From contig NZ_KV880637.1 of the NCBI RefSeq assembly GCF_001907695.1, forward strand, positions 1,178,001 through 1,242,000: 64,000 bases of DNA, written 5' to 3'. The notes beneath the pieces were generated by a model. That model was not told where the DNA came from. It ran no database searches and saw only the letters and a list, made by a program, of their open reading frames with translations. Of the stretch, positions 33,030 to 42,321 are shown piece after piece. The translations under genes were made by a program, and so were the position numbers. This stretch comes from Thalassospira sp. TSL5-1 (GTDB taxonomy: Bacteria > Pseudomonadota > Alphaproteobacteria > Rhodospirillales > Thalassospiraceae). Every line of letters starts with the position of its first letter. The first letter of the stretch is position 1.

Positions 33030-33200
33030 TTAAAAGCGGACCCGCAGATCCGTAATCGGCGTTTGCAGGGGATCGTCGTAGAAAAACTGGACACGACGTG
33101 GCCCTGTACAGGTCTGGGTCACACCACCGAACGTGCCGCTGAGTTTGTTGGCGACGGGTTCGGCCTTTGACGTTATTTCGGCGGGGGTCATCCGGTTCAT
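33030..33200 (-). pseudogene. Detached N-terminal segment of the toxin-like gene (frame break at its 3' end)
   Basis: 56-aa frame from the ATG at 33200 (GGAGG 11 nt upstream; ATG 33191 is an alternative): MNRMTPAEITSKAEPVANKL ... VQFFYDDPLQTPITDLRVRF, then TAA. Adding one T to the TTTT run just before the stop would fuse it smoothly to LSEDQNVLARTRTYHPFNFG ... and on into the toxin frame, giving about 624 aa. The order FFYDD..TPI..L then ARTR.YHPFNFG looks like one continuous effector N-terminus. It is either a real frameshift mutation, a phase-variable tract, or a sequencing error. Confidence 0.6.
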
Positions 33201-33322
33201 GACGCGGCGTGCCTCCGCGCTGCTATGATGCCATACGCATATTTTTGATTGAAAGGGGAAAAAGATGTCATCAAATTTCCTCTGCCGCTGCTGCCGTGTC
33301 TCTTATTTAAAGAATTTTTCCA

Positions 33323-33350
33323 ACTATAACATCCATAGGTTGTCGTTCAA
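33323..33350 (-). promoter_or_regulatory. Candidate promoter of the toxin/immunity operon
   Basis: Minus strand: -35 TTGAAC (33350-33345), 16-bp spacer, -10 TATAGT (33328-33323), about 120 bp before the 33200 ATG. A second TTGACA lies at 33362-33357. The surrounding stretch is A/T-rich. Confidence 0.45.
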
Positions 33351-33435
33351 GAGACTTGTCAATCATTGGATCGTGCGCCCGTTGGGGCCGGCACGATCCA
33401 TGTGCAGAACGCGAGAGGGTGCTTGAAGGGCCGGG

Positions 33436-33747
33436 TCAGCCGACTTTCAGGTCAAATACCAGCAGGCCCTTGATGCCACCCTCGGCAAGGCTGACCAGTT
33501 CTGCGCCCAACGTTTTATGGTCGGGCAAGGCAAGATAGGCATCGCGGGCATCCTCATCGACAAAATCAATGCAAATGCCGTGCTTAAAGCCCTGTTCCAG
33601 TCCTTCGGGGCTGATTGACGGGCTGGCGTCGAAGTCGCGCATGCCGGGAAGGTGTTTTCGCAAATCGGCGAGGCGGTCAAACAGGCTCTGGATGGTATCG
33701 CTGCTGACGTCGGCTTTGAAATTGACCAATACGATATGGCGGATCAT
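33436..33747 (-). CDS. Dabb-domain (stress-responsive A/B barrel) protein
   Basis: 103 aa, a single dimeric alpha/beta-barrel domain. It begins MIRHIVLVNFKADVS, has the internal DLRKHLPGMRDFDAS and GICIDFVDEDARDAYLALPD segments, and ends LLVFDLKVG, all typical of Dabb. Members range from plant stress proteins to small bacterial enzymes such as olivetolic-acid-cyclase-like folds; the reaction here is unknown. Monocistronic. It marks the return to normal base composition next to the toxin island. Confidence 0.88.
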   Translation of the reverse strand: MIRHIVLVNFKADVSSDTIQSLFDRLADLRKHLPGMRDFDASPSISPEGLEQGFKHGICIDFVDEDARDAYLALPDHKTLGAELVSLAEGGIKGLLVFDLKVG

Positions 33748-33835
33748 GTCGTTGTTCCCCTGCTGATTTGAAGGTTATGATGTGAATGACCTTCATTTGG
33801 GAGGGTTCAGACATTTCGCCAGCCATGTGTTGGGA

Positions 33836-34987
33836 TTAGTTCCGCATTACGGCAATGGATTTGCGAAACCGGAAGGCGGCAAAGGCAAAGAACAACCCGC
33901 CAATACCAGCGACCATCGCAAATTCCGGCCAGACGATGTCGAGCCCGGCACCGCGATACAGGATCGATTGTGCAATGGTGACATAGTGGGTGGAGGGCAC
34001 AAATTGCATGATCCATTGCATCAGTTGAGGCTGGCTCTCGGTCGGGGTGTAGCCGCCTGAGAGCAGGCGCATGGGCAATACCACCAGCATGAACAGCAAA
34101 CCGAATTGCGGCATGGATTGCGCCAGTGTTGCGAGAAAAATGCCCAGTGCGGTGGCAAAAAACAGATAAAGCATGGTGCCAAACAAAAACAGCGTTTCCG
34201 ACCCGGCGATGGGCACCTTCAATAGCAGTTCAACCACAAAAATCAGCGACAGTCCGGATGCGGCCAGAATGATCAGGCCATTGGCCCAGACCTTTGCCAT
34301 CATGATTTCAAAGGGTGCCAGCGGCATCACCAGCAGATGTTCGATCGTGCCATGTTCGCGTTCCCGAATAAGGGCGGCGCCTGCCAGAATGATCGAGAGC
34401 ATGGTTACGTTATTGATAATTTCCATCACACTGGTAAACCACGCACTTTCGGCATTGGGGTTGAAAGCGTAGCGTAAAACCAGATTGACAGGGGGTTGTG
34501 CCATTTCCCCGGTTGCCTGGGTTTTGCCGCCGATCCAGGTGCGGATTTCCTGATTGAAAATATTGGTAATATAGCTTTCGCCGATCCCGGCCTGCATCAT
34601 GGCTGTCGCATCGATATTTAACTGAATATCGGGCTTATGCCCGGCGATGACATCGGCTTCAAAATCGGTCGGGATCACCAGCACAAAGGTATATTCGCCA
34701 CTATCCATTGCCGGGTCGATCTGGTTGTAATCAATGCGGACCGGCCTTTTGAAATAGGGTTTTTCAAACGCATCCTGGATGCGCATTGAGAGTTGGGATC
34801 GATCCTGATCGACAATCCCGACCGAGGCATTGTGCAAATCGTGCGAAAGCCCGGTGGCGGCGGTGTATATGGCAAAGGAAAACGCCCAGATGATCAGGGC
34901 AATGAGCACCATGTCCTGGCGCAGGCTGAACAGTTCCTTGATGCCAAGGCGATAGATATTTTCAAGGCGGTGACGAAGGTTCATCAT
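33836..34987 (-). CDS. ABC-2-type export permease (YhhJ-like)
   Basis: 383 aa. N-terminal helix (MVLIALIIWAFSFAIYTAAT), a large periplasmic loop (about residues 55-190), then five C-terminal helices with the ABC-2 signature region IREREHGTIEHLLVMPLAPFEIM. It pairs with the preceding double-ATPase/permease and HlyD genes, as in the yhiI-rbbA-yhhJ cluster of enterobacteria. Its ATG shares a base with the TAA of that gene (TAATG). Likely half of an efflux pump for a drug, lipid or other small molecule. Confidence 0.9.
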   Translation of the reverse strand: MMNLRHRLENIYRLGIKELFSLRQDMVLIALIIWAFSFAIYTAATGLSHDLHNASVGIVDQDRSQLSMRIQDAFEKPYFKRPVRIDYNQIDPAMDSGEYTFVLVIPTDFEADVIAGHKPDIQLNIDATAMMQAGIGESYITNIFNQEIRTWIGGKTQATGEMAQPPVNLVLRYAFNPNAESAWFTSVMEIINNVTMLSIILAGAALIREREHGTIEHLLVMPLAPFEIMMAKVWANGLIILAASGLSLIFVVELLLKVPIAGSETLFLFGTMLYLFFATALGIFLATLAQSMPQFGLLFMLVVLPMRLLSGGYTPTESQPQLMQWIMQFVPSTHYVTIAQSILYRGAGLDIVWPEFAMVAGIGGLFFAFAAFRFRKSIAVMRN

Positions 34988-37869
34988 TAACGCTCCTGCC
35001 GGGGAAGCAGCAGTATCGAAAGACCGGTCAGGGCCGGGAAAAACAGGGCCAGAATTAAAAACTGCGGATAAAGCTGCATAAAGCCAAGCGCCTTGGTAAA
35101 AACACCGATGCTGATGCTCATGAAATGTGATGTCGGGATGATCATGGACAGCAGGCGCGGCGGACCTTCCAGCGAGGAAATGGGCTGCATCATGCCTGAA
35201 AACATCACCGACGGGATCATGGTGGCAATGGCGGTGCCAAACAGGGCGGCAATTTGGGTTTTGGTGAAAGATGAAATCAGCAAACCCAGCCCCGTCGTGG
35301 ATACGACAAACAAAAACGCGCCCAGCAACAATGCCAGAAAACTGCCTTTGACCGGCACGTTAAACACGGCAACTGCCATGAATGTCATCAGGGCAAAATT
35401 CGTCATGCCGAGTGCGATATAGGGAAGTTGTTTGCCAAACAAAAATTCAAACCGGCTGACCGGTGTTACATACAGGTTGGTGATGGAACCCAGTTCTTTT
35501 TCGCGCACCACACCCACCGCCATCAATACCGAGGGAATAAACATCAGCAACAGTGCAATAACGGATGGGACTATGGCATAGATGCTTTTGAAATCCTGGT
35601 TATAGCGGTACCGCGTTTGTATCCCGGCGGGCAGGGCGGTCATTTCGTTACCGGTTTCGCGCAGAATATTGTCGGCAAGGTATTTTTGATGAATGCCCTG
35701 CACATAACCATGAATGGTTTCGGCGCGAAACGGCATGGTCGCATCGATGGTCGCAGCAATTTCCGGTTGATTGTTTTGTTGCAGTTTCCGGCCAAAACTG
35801 GGCGGGATTTCAACAACCAGTGCCAGTTCGCCGCTTTTGATGCGCCGATCCATTTCTGCATAATCATGCAGCGGTGGTTTTTCGGTGAAATAGCGCGACC
35901 CTGCCAATCCTTCCAGATATGTGCGGCTTTCGGGCGTCTGGTCGCGGTCAAGGGCGGCATAGGTCAGGTTTTCAACATCAAAGGTAATGCCCAGGCCAAA
36001 AACCGGCATTAAAATCAAAGTGCCCAACAGGGCAAAAACCAGGCGGATCGGGTCGCGTATCAGGCCCATCGTTTCGCGCAGGCTATAGGCCCACAGGCGA
36101 CGCGGGCTAAAACCGGGAACGGCCTTTTCTGCGGTGTCTTCCAGGGCATCCAGCCGGGTTTGATCCGCGTTTTGGTCGTTGCTGTCGCCCGCGATATTGG
36201 TTAGCGACAAGGTAGTTTCATCGCTGGTTTGGGCGGGCTGGCCGGTGTTTTTGCTATCCGCACCCGTGGCTTCTTTAAGATAGCCGATGAAGGCTGCTTC
36301 CAGGGTTTCCGTGCCGCGTTTTTTTATCAGCGCATCTGGCGTGTCGCTATCAAGCACCCGGCCTGCGTGCATCAGGGATATGCGATCACAGCGGGCTGCT
36401 TCATTCATGAAATGGGTGGAAATGAAAATCGTCACACCCTGTTTGCGCGAAAGATCGATCAGCAATTGCCAGAAATCGTCACGCGCGATCGGGTCCACGC
36501 CCGAAGTGGGTTCGTCAAGGATCAGGATTTCGGGCGAATGAATGATGGCAACCGCAAGCGATAGGCGCTGGCGAACACCAAGCGGCAGTTTTTCAGCCAG
36601 ATCATCCATGTAATGGGTGAGTCCGAATTGCTGTGAAAGTTCCTCTATCCGCGAGGAAACATGGTCCTTGGGCAGGTGAAACAATCTGGCGTGAAGGTCA
36701 AGGTTCTGGCGCACCGTCAATTCGGCATAAAGCGAAAAGGCCTGTGACATATAGCCAACCCGTTCGCGCATTTTCAGATCGGAGCCATTTGATGGTTCGC
36801 CAAACAGCCAGGCCTTGCCTTCGGATGCGGGCAGCAGGCCGGTCAGCATTTTCATGGTGGTGGTTTTGCCGCAACCATTGGACCCTAAAAATCCAAAAAT
36901 CTCGCCTTTTTCGATGCGAAAGCTGACATGGTCCACGGCGGTAAAATCACCAAAGCGGCGGGTCAGTCCTTCGGCCTCGATCGCGGGTTTGTCATCGCTG
37001 TGCGGGCGCGGGGGAATGACCAGTTCGTGATGATCCTTGCGTTGGTCTTCCGGCAGCAGGGCGATAAAGGCGGCTTCCAGGTTTTGGCTGCCCGTGCTTT
37101 CCAGCAATTGTTCGGTGCTGCCCTGGGCGAGTATTTTGCCATCATTCATGGCAATCAAATGATCAAACCGGCTGGCTTCATCCATATAGGCGGTGGCAAC
37201 CAGCACGGTCATATTCGGGCGTGACTGGCGAATATCGTTAATCAGGTCCCAGAATTGCTGGCGCGAAAGCGGGTCCACCCCGGTTGTCGGTTCATCCAGG
37301 ATCAGAATATCGGGGTCATGAATCAGCGCGCAGCACAGCCCCAGTTTTTGCTTCATCCCGCCCGAAAGATTGCCTGCCGGGCGTTTGGTAAAGGGGGCAA
37401 GTCCGGTGGCTGTGACCAGCCTGTCAATGCGCTGTTTGCGTTCCGGTTTTTTTTGACCAAACAGGCGACCAAAAAATTCCAGATTTTCGCGAACGGTCAG
37501 GTCCATATACAGGTTTTTGCCCAATCCTTGTGGCATATAGGCAATGCGCGGCGACGTTCTGGACCGCTGGCGGGCATTGCGCATGTCGCCATCAAGGGTG
37601 GTGACGTTTCCTGTTTGCACTTCGCGGGCCCCGGCAATCAGCCCCAAAAGGGTGGATTTGCCAACACCATCAGGGCCGATAAAACCGTAAATCTGTCCGG
37701 TGGGTAAGGTTAATTCGATATCGGACAGGGCTTGGGTTTTGCCATACATATGCGAAACAGCCTCGACCCTGACGGCGGCTGCCTGGTTTTGGGGGCGTTC
37801 CCGGTTCGTCGCCCGGGCGGGGCGCGCATCCCCTGTATTGCCGGTATCGTGGTCATTCGGGCCGGTCAT
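34987..37869 (-). CDS. RbbA-type fusion: two ABC ATPase domains plus ABC-2 permease
   Basis: 960 aa. ABC domain 1 at about residues 33-270 has Walker [10 protein letters not shown] (the Asp is typical of RbbA), signature [11 protein letters not shown] and Walker [17 protein letters not shown] domain 2 at about 305-530 has GSNGCGKTT, a degenerate signature ([12 protein letters not shown]) and [13 protein letters not shown]. An ABC-2 membrane part occupies about 585-960 ([20 protein letters not shown]). E. coli RbbA has been linked to ribosomes, but with HlyD and permease neighbours an efflux role is the simpler reading. Its start overlaps the HlyD stop by 4 bp. Confidence 0.93.
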   Translation of the reverse strand: MTGPNDHDTGNTGDARPARATNRERPQNQAAAVRVEAVSHMYGKTQALSDIELTLPTGQIYGFIGPDGVGKSTLLGLIAGAREVQTGNVTTLDGDMRNARQRSRTSPRIAYMPQGLGKNLYMDLTVRENLEFFGRLFGQKKPERKQRIDRLVTATGLAPFTKRPAGNLSGGMKQKLGLCCALIHDPDILILDEPTTGVDPLSRQQFWDLINDIRQSRPNMTVLVATAYMDEASRFDHLIAMNDGKILAQGSTEQLLESTGSQNLEAAFIALLPEDQRKDHHELVIPPRPHSDDKPAIEAEGLTRRFGDFTAVDHVSFRIEKGEIFGFLGSNGCGKTTTMKMLTGLLPASEGKAWLFGEPSNGSDLKMRERVGYMSQAFSLYAELTVRQNLDLHARLFHLPKDHVSSRIEELSQQFGLTHYMDDLAEKLPLGVRQRLSLAVAIIHSPEILILDEPTSGVDPIARDDFWQLLIDLSRKQGVTIFISTHFMNEAARCDRISLMHAGRVLDSDTPDALIKKRGTETLEAAFIGYLKEATGADSKNTGQPAQTSDETTLSLTNIAGDSNDQNADQTRLDALEDTAEKAVPGFSPRRLWAYSLRETMGLIRDPIRLVFALLGTLILMPVFGLGITFDVENLTYAALDRDQTPESRTYLEGLAGSRYFTEKPPLHDYAEMDRRIKSGELALVVEIPPSFGRKLQQNNQPEIAATIDATMPFRAETIHGYVQGIHQKYLADNILRETGNEMTALPAGIQTRYRYNQDFKSIYAIVPSVIALLLMFIPSVLMAVGVVREKELGSITNLYVTPVSRFEFLFGKQLPYIALGMTNFALMTFMAVAVFNVPVKGSFLALLLGAFLFVVSTTGLGLLISSFTKTQIAALFGTAIATMIPSVMFSGMMQPISSLEGPPRLLSMIIPTSHFMSISIGVFTKALGFMQLYPQFLILALFFPALTGLSILLLPRQER

Positions 37870-38888
37870 TTGCCCGTTTCTCCTGTCGTGGCGTCGGAGC
37901 CTTGGCCGGTGGGCAGGTGCACATGCAACTGTTCCGGCCAGCCGCTATTGGATGCCAGCATGATATAGGCTTCGCCGGGCAGGCCGGTTTTGACCTTTTC
38001 GATATTGGCTTCCAGCAGGTCGGAGCTGATGCGCACTTTCACCCGAAACATCAGTTTTTCCCGTTCGGTGCGGGTTTCAACTTCGCGCGGGGTGAATTGT
38101 GCGTTGTCGGCGACAAAGGAAACCGTGGCGGGAATCACGAATTTGGCGGCGGCATCCAGCACGATGCGGGCTTCATTGCCGACATAGGCCAGGCCGGCCT
38201 GTGATGTGGGCAGGAAAACCGTCATATAAACGTCGGTCAGATCCAGGATCGTAACAACCTTGCCCCCTGCTGCCAAAACCTCGCCCGGTTCGGCCAGGCG
38301 ATATTGCACACGCCCGGCGCGCGGGGCCGTCAGGACGGAATCATTAACCTGCACCTGAATACGGGCAACTTCGGCACCAGCGGCCTCGACTGAACGTTCG
38401 GCACTGGTCTGCCGGGCGCGGGCGGCTTCCAGGCGGGCAACGGCAACGTCGCGGTCGGCCTCGCGCTGGTCAACCTGCTCGCGCGAGATATTGTTGTTTT
38501 TAACCAGTTTCTGGGCCCGTTCAAGTTGCTGCCTTGCCAGGCGCAATTCGCTTTCCCGCTGGACAATTTCGGCCCTGGCCTCGGGCACGGCCTCCTGGGC
38601 GCGGGCCTGTTCGGCCATTGCCTGTGCCAGTTGGGCATCGAGTTCCGATGTATCCATTTTCGCCAGCACATCACCCGCCTGCACCATGTCACCTTCATCG
38701 ACCAGAACTTGCGAAACACGTCCGGCATATTTGGTGGCAACATGGATTTCCTCGGCCTCGATCCGGCCATTGCCCGACGCAATATAGTCTGGCAGCGTAT
38801 CCTGGTTTTGCAGCCAGGCATAATAGCCGCCCCCTGCAATGATGATCAAAACGGCCAGAACAATAAGGACGGGGCGCAAGGTTTTCAT
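37866..38888 (-). CDS. HlyD-family membrane-fusion protein (YhiI-like)
   Basis: 340 aa. A single N-terminal transmembrane helix ([19 protein letters not shown], residues about 6-24) is followed by a biotinyl-lipoyl half ([20 protein letters not shown]), a long helical hairpin rich in Ala, Glu, Arg and Gln at about 75-165, the returning lipoyl half ([20 protein letters not shown]) and a beta-barrel. It is the periplasmic adaptor for the ABC-2 pump encoded downstream. The ATG at 38888 has GGAG 10 nt upstream; upstream in-frame starts would add 12 residues. First gene of the three-gene operon. Confidence 0.93.
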   Translation of the reverse strand: MKTLRPVLIVLAVLIIIAGGGYYAWLQNQDTLPDYIASGNGRIEAEEIHVATKYAGRVSQVLVDEGDMVQAGDVLAKMDTSELDAQLAQAMAEQARAQEAVPEARAEIVQRESELRLARQQLERAQKLVKNNNISREQVDQREADRDVAVARLEAARARQTSAERSVEAAGAEVARIQVQVNDSVLTAPRAGRVQYRLAEPGEVLAAGGKVVTILDLTDVYMTVFLPTSQAGLAYVGNEARIVLDAAAKFVIPATVSFVADNAQFTPREVETRTEREKLMFRVKVRISSDLLEANIEKVKTGLPGEAYIMLASNSGWPEQLHVHLPTGQGSDATTGETGK

Positions 38889-38973
38889 TGCAGGCAGGCT
38901 CCGGGTTAAAAACAGATGTACCATGCGGGATTTTCCGCAATGCGGAATATTAGGATACTATTGTATTTCTGCT

Positions 38974-38992
38974 TTGCCAGTAAGACTGGCAA
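38974..38992. promoter_or_regulatory. Perfect inverted repeat upstream of the HlyD/RbbA operon
   Basis: TTGCCAGT-AAG-ACTGGCAA, 8-bp arms with a 3-bp centre, 86 bp before the HlyD-type gene start. A second palindrome (TTCCGCAATGCGGAA) lies at about 38933-38947. Either may be an operator. The first also has five T on the plus side, but no plus-strand gene would end there. Confidence 0.4.
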
Positions 38993-39086
38993 TTTTTGGG
39001 AATAATTTTAACTAACATATTTTTTCAGTTCAGGTCGTTGATCTGGAGCAAGGGTGATATTTCAGGACTTTGTCGGGGAACAATGG

Positions 39087-39118
39087 CAAAAAAGGCCCGC
39101 AGAAATGTGCGGACCTTC
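39087..39118 (-). terminator. Intrinsic terminator after the YdiJ-like gene
   Basis: On the minus strand AAGGTCCGCA / TGCGGGCCTT stem with a 6-nt loop, followed by TTTTTT-like T-run, about 47 bp beyond the stop. Confidence 0.8.
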
Positions 39119-39164
39119 AGGGCGTTTGTGCGCACTTATGCGCAATTGAGTATATTTCAGGTTG

Positions 39165-42100
39165 TCACAATAACCTTGCCAGATATTCCGCCGGGCTTTG
39201 CGGGCGCGCACCTTCATATCGTTTGACCTGGCAGCGACAGGAAAACCCGGTCACCAGCATGTTCTCAATGCCGGTTTTTTCGGCCTTTTTCTGCCAGCTC
39301 ATATCATACAGGCGACGTGAATTTTCCGCATTGGCGGTTTCATGGCCATAAACACCTGCCATGCCGCAACATCCGGTTTTTTCAGCCGTCAGTTTAATGC
39401 CAAAGGCATCAAAGATTTTTTGCCATTTCACCGCAACATCGGGGATTGATGTTTTTTCCGTGCAGTGGGGGAACAGGGTGGGCATTGCATCCCTGTTCAG
39501 GGTGGTGGCAATTTGCGGCGGGGTTAAGCGCCCGGTGCGAATTTCGCTTTCCAGCCATTCATGAAACAGGTTCACGCGGTAATCGGGCCGGTTGCTCAGG
39601 CGTTGGGCATATTCCTGACGATAGGTCAGCGTTACGCTGGGTTCCACCCCAATCAGCGGAATGCCAAATTGCGCCAGTTCGCCATAAACGGCATCGTTTT
39701 CGCGCGCCTGCCTGTCAAACTGCTTTAAAAAGCCCTTTACATGTTGCGCCTTGCCGTTGGGACGATAGGGCGGAATGAAGACCTGATAACCGAGCTTTTG
39801 CAGCAAATCGACATGGCCCAAAATGGTCTCGACATCATAATGGGTGGTGAAACAATCCTGAAGCAGCAACACCGATTTAACCCGTTCCGCATCATTAAGG
39901 CGGGTCAGTTGGGCGGTGTCAAACGGCGCAATGCCGCGCTGGCGCAATGCCTTTGCCAGGTTTGTCGTGCTGGATTTGGGTAAATCCTGCAATCCGGCAA
40001 AGCGTGAAAACGCCCATTTTACCGGCGGAAGGGACTGCACCGCATTAAACAGGGCAGGGGCCTTTGCCGTTAAGGGGGCCAGGCGTTCCAGCCGGGCAAT
40101 CACATAATCCTTTAACGGGCGCGGATAACGGGCGTGATAAGCCGCCAAAAACCGCGATTTCATTTCAGGAATATCCACCTTGACCGGGCATTGCCCCGCA
40201 CAGGCCTTGCACGACAGGCAGCCATTCATGGCATCATACACATCGTGGGAAAAATCCCGGGCATTGGCAAAGGCCAGTTCGGGTGCTTCTGCACTGGTGC
40301 CAACGCTGATCTGGCGGATCCATTCGCGTACCATACCCGCCCGGCCCTTGGGCGAATGGACCCGGTCGCGTGTGACCTTATAGGACGGGCACATGGCATC
40401 AAATTCGTCATAGTTAAAGCACGCCCCGTTGCCATTACAGCGGGTGGCATTCAAATATTCGTCCTTCAGCCCGGCTTCGATCTGGCGGTCTAGTTGGCCG
40501 CGCATGGGCGCTTCGTCAATCGGGGTAATCGGCAAATCCATGCCATAGGGTGATGCGATTTTGCCGGGGTTTAGCTGCCCTTCGGGGTCAAATTCCTTTT
40601 TGATGCGGCGCAAAACGTCATAAAGCTCCGGCCCGAAATAAACCGGTGAAAATTCACCGCGGAAGCCTTTACCATGTTCGCCCCAAATCAGGCCATTGTA
40701 TTTTTTGGTCAGCTCCACAACCCCGTCGGATACCCGGCGCAGGCGAATTTCGTCTTCCTCGTCGCACATATCAAGCAATGGGCGCACATGCAGGCAGCCG
40801 ACATCGACATGGCCGAACATGCCGTAATCCAGGCCTTCCTTATCCAGAAGGGCGCGAAATTCGGCAATAAAATCGGCCAGGTTTTCGGGCGGAACGGCGG
40901 TATCTTCCACAAACGGTGTGGCGCGGCGTTTGCCTTCCAGGTTGCCCAAAAGCCCGACGGCCTTTGACCGGATTGACCATATCGCGGCCATCTGGGCGGC
41001 GTCTGTTGCCGCGACCGAGCCTATTGGGGCATTGGCCTCGTTCGGGTTATCGGTCAAATATTGCGCCAGCTGGCGCTGTTTTTCCGCCAGTTCATCCGGG
41101 TCGTCGGTGGCAAATTCAACCACGTTAAAACCGCGTGTCGGGATGGTCGCCCCTTCGGTGCCGAGCAATTTTGCCAGCAAATGCCAGCTTTCATCCTGTT
41201 CGGCCAGTTTCATCACCTTGTCATCGATGCTTTCAATTGCGACGGGGTCAAAGGCGACAAGCCGCCCGACATGGCGCAGCGCATCGTCAAAGCTGGCATA
41301 ACGAACGACGGTTAGGGCCTTGTATTTCGGAAGCGGGATGACGCGAAAGGTGATTTCCTTGGTCAGGCCCAGGCTGCCTTCGGCCCCGGCAATCAGGAAA
41401 CTAAGGTTGCTGGCCCCATCGTCTGCCACCGCTTCTTTCAGGTTATAGCCGGTCAGGCCCCGGTTCATTTCCGGGAAGGTGGATTTGATCTGGTCGCGGC
41501 GGGGTAAAATTTCGTTGATGATTTTGCGATAAACACCGCCAATGCGGGTTTTTTGGGCCGCCTCGATGGCGGTTTGTTCGGCAGTCAGGGCCGATGTAAC
41601 AAAATCGCTGCCATCGACCAGAACGGTCGTCATTTTTTCGATGTAATGGCTGGTTTTGCCATAAATGCGCGACCCTTTGCCCGAACTGTCCGACCCGATC
41701 ATGCCGCCAACGGTGGCGCGGTTGGCGGTTGATACATTGGGGGGAAAGAAATAGCCATGCGGTTTAAGCCAGCGGTTAAGCTGTTCCAGCACCACACCGG
41801 GCTCCACACGGACAAGGCCGGTTTTGGCATCAAATTCCAGAATGTTGTTCAGGTATTTTGATGTGTCGACGATCACGGTGTTGTTGAGTGACTGGCCGTT
41901 GGTGCCCGTGCCACCCCCGCGCGGGGTGATTCTGACCTTGCGAAATTCGGCCCGCCCGGCAAGCTCCATAATGACATTGATGTCATCGCGTTCGCGGGGC
42001 TGCAACACCGCACGCGGCATCACCTGATAAACACTGTTATCGGTTGCATGAATTAGGCGGGTGGGGAAATCGGCATGGATTTCGCCGCGATATTTGCCTT

Positions 42101-42173
42101 CGCGCTCCAGCGTTTTCAAAAAGCCCAGGGTCAGGTCATCCAGGCTGCGGTCAGGAGTCAGTTTCGGGATCAT
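39165..42173 (-). CDS. FAD-linked oxidase with Fe-S and CCG domains (YdiJ-like D-2-hydroxyacid dehydrogenase)
   Basis: About 1002 aa. FAD-binding PCMH domain (RVEPGVVLEQLNRWLKPHGY, RATVGGMIGSDSSGKGSRIY), a FAD-oxidase C-terminal domain, Fe-S segments CNGNGACFNYDEFDAMCPSY and CLSCKACAGQCPVKVDIP, then CCG-type Cys domains (LQDCFTTHYDV, KTGCCGMAGVYGHE). E. coli YdiJ of the same architecture oxidises D-2-hydroxyglutarate; D-lactate or glycolate are other options. The chosen ATG at 42173 (MIPKLTPDRSLDD) fits the family N-terminus; the frame extends to 42263. Divergent from a LysR gene that probably controls it. Confidence 0.92.
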   Translation of the reverse strand: MIPKLTPDRSLDDLTLGFLKTLEREGKYRGEIHADFPTRLIHATDNSVYQVMPRAVLQPRERDDINVIMELAGRAEFRKVRITPRGGGTGTNGQSLNNTVIVDTSKYLNNILEFDAKTGLVRVEPGVVLEQLNRWLKPHGYFFPPNVSTANRATVGGMIGSDSSGKGSRIYGKTSHYIEKMTTVLVDGSDFVTSALTAEQTAIEAAQKTRIGGVYRKIINEILPRRDQIKSTFPEMNRGLTGYNLKEAVADDGASNLSFLIAGAEGSLGLTKEITFRVIPLPKYKALTVVRYASFDDALRHVGRLVAFDPVAIESIDDKVMKLAEQDESWHLLAKLLGTEGATIPTRGFNVVEFATDDPDELAEKQRQLAQYLTDNPNEANAPIGSVAATDAAQMAAIWSIRSKAVGLLGNLEGKRRATPFVEDTAVPPENLADFIAEFRALLDKEGLDYGMFGHVDVGCLHVRPLLDMCDEEDEIRLRRVSDGVVELTKKYNGLIWGEHGKGFRGEFSPVYFGPELYDVLRRIKKEFDPEGQLNPGKIASPYGMDLPITPIDEAPMRGQLDRQIEAGLKDEYLNATRCNGNGACFNYDEFDAMCPSYKVTRDRVHSPKGRAGMVREWIRQISVGTSAEAPELAFANARDFSHDVYDAMNGCLSCKACAGQCPVKVDIPEMKSRFLAAYHARYPRPLKDYVIARLERLAPLTAKAPALFNAVQSLPPVKWAFSRFAGLQDLPKSSTTNLAKALRQRGIAPFDTAQLTRLNDAERVKSVLLLQDCFTTHYDVETILGHVDLLQKLGYQVFIPPYRPNGKAQHVKGFLKQFDRQARENDAVYGELAQFGIPLIGVEPSVTLTYRQEYAQRLSNRPDYRVNLFHEWLESEIRTGRLTPPQIATTLNRDAMPTLFPHCTEKTSIPDVAVKWQKIFDAFGIKLTAEKTGCCGMAGVYGHETANAENSRRLYDMSWQKKAEKTGIENMLVTGFSCRCQVKRYEGARPQSPAEYLARLL

Positions 42174-42321
42174 GTCGGTCTCTGCGGGAAAAGGGCAACG
42201 CCACCGGGCGGTTGCCGATGATTTTTCATTGCCGTCATTCAACCGGATTATGATTGATTGCACAAATCGAAAATTCTGAATTATTATTCGATACTGTAAA
42301 ATAATAAGGCTGGATTTTAAG

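Noticed and set aside
33020-33045. Programmed -1 ribosomal frameshift joining the two toxin frames
   Set aside because: The site (CGC TTT TAA) is not an X XXY YYZ slippery heptamer and re-pairing after a -1 slip would be poor; a one-base indel in the T-run is simpler.
33265-33426. 53-codon plus-strand frame with AAAGGGG before its ATG
   Set aside because: Translation is Cys/Arg/Asn-rich with no fold-like pattern, and it overlaps the presumed promoter of the toxin operon on the other strand; the ribosome-binding site alone is not enough.
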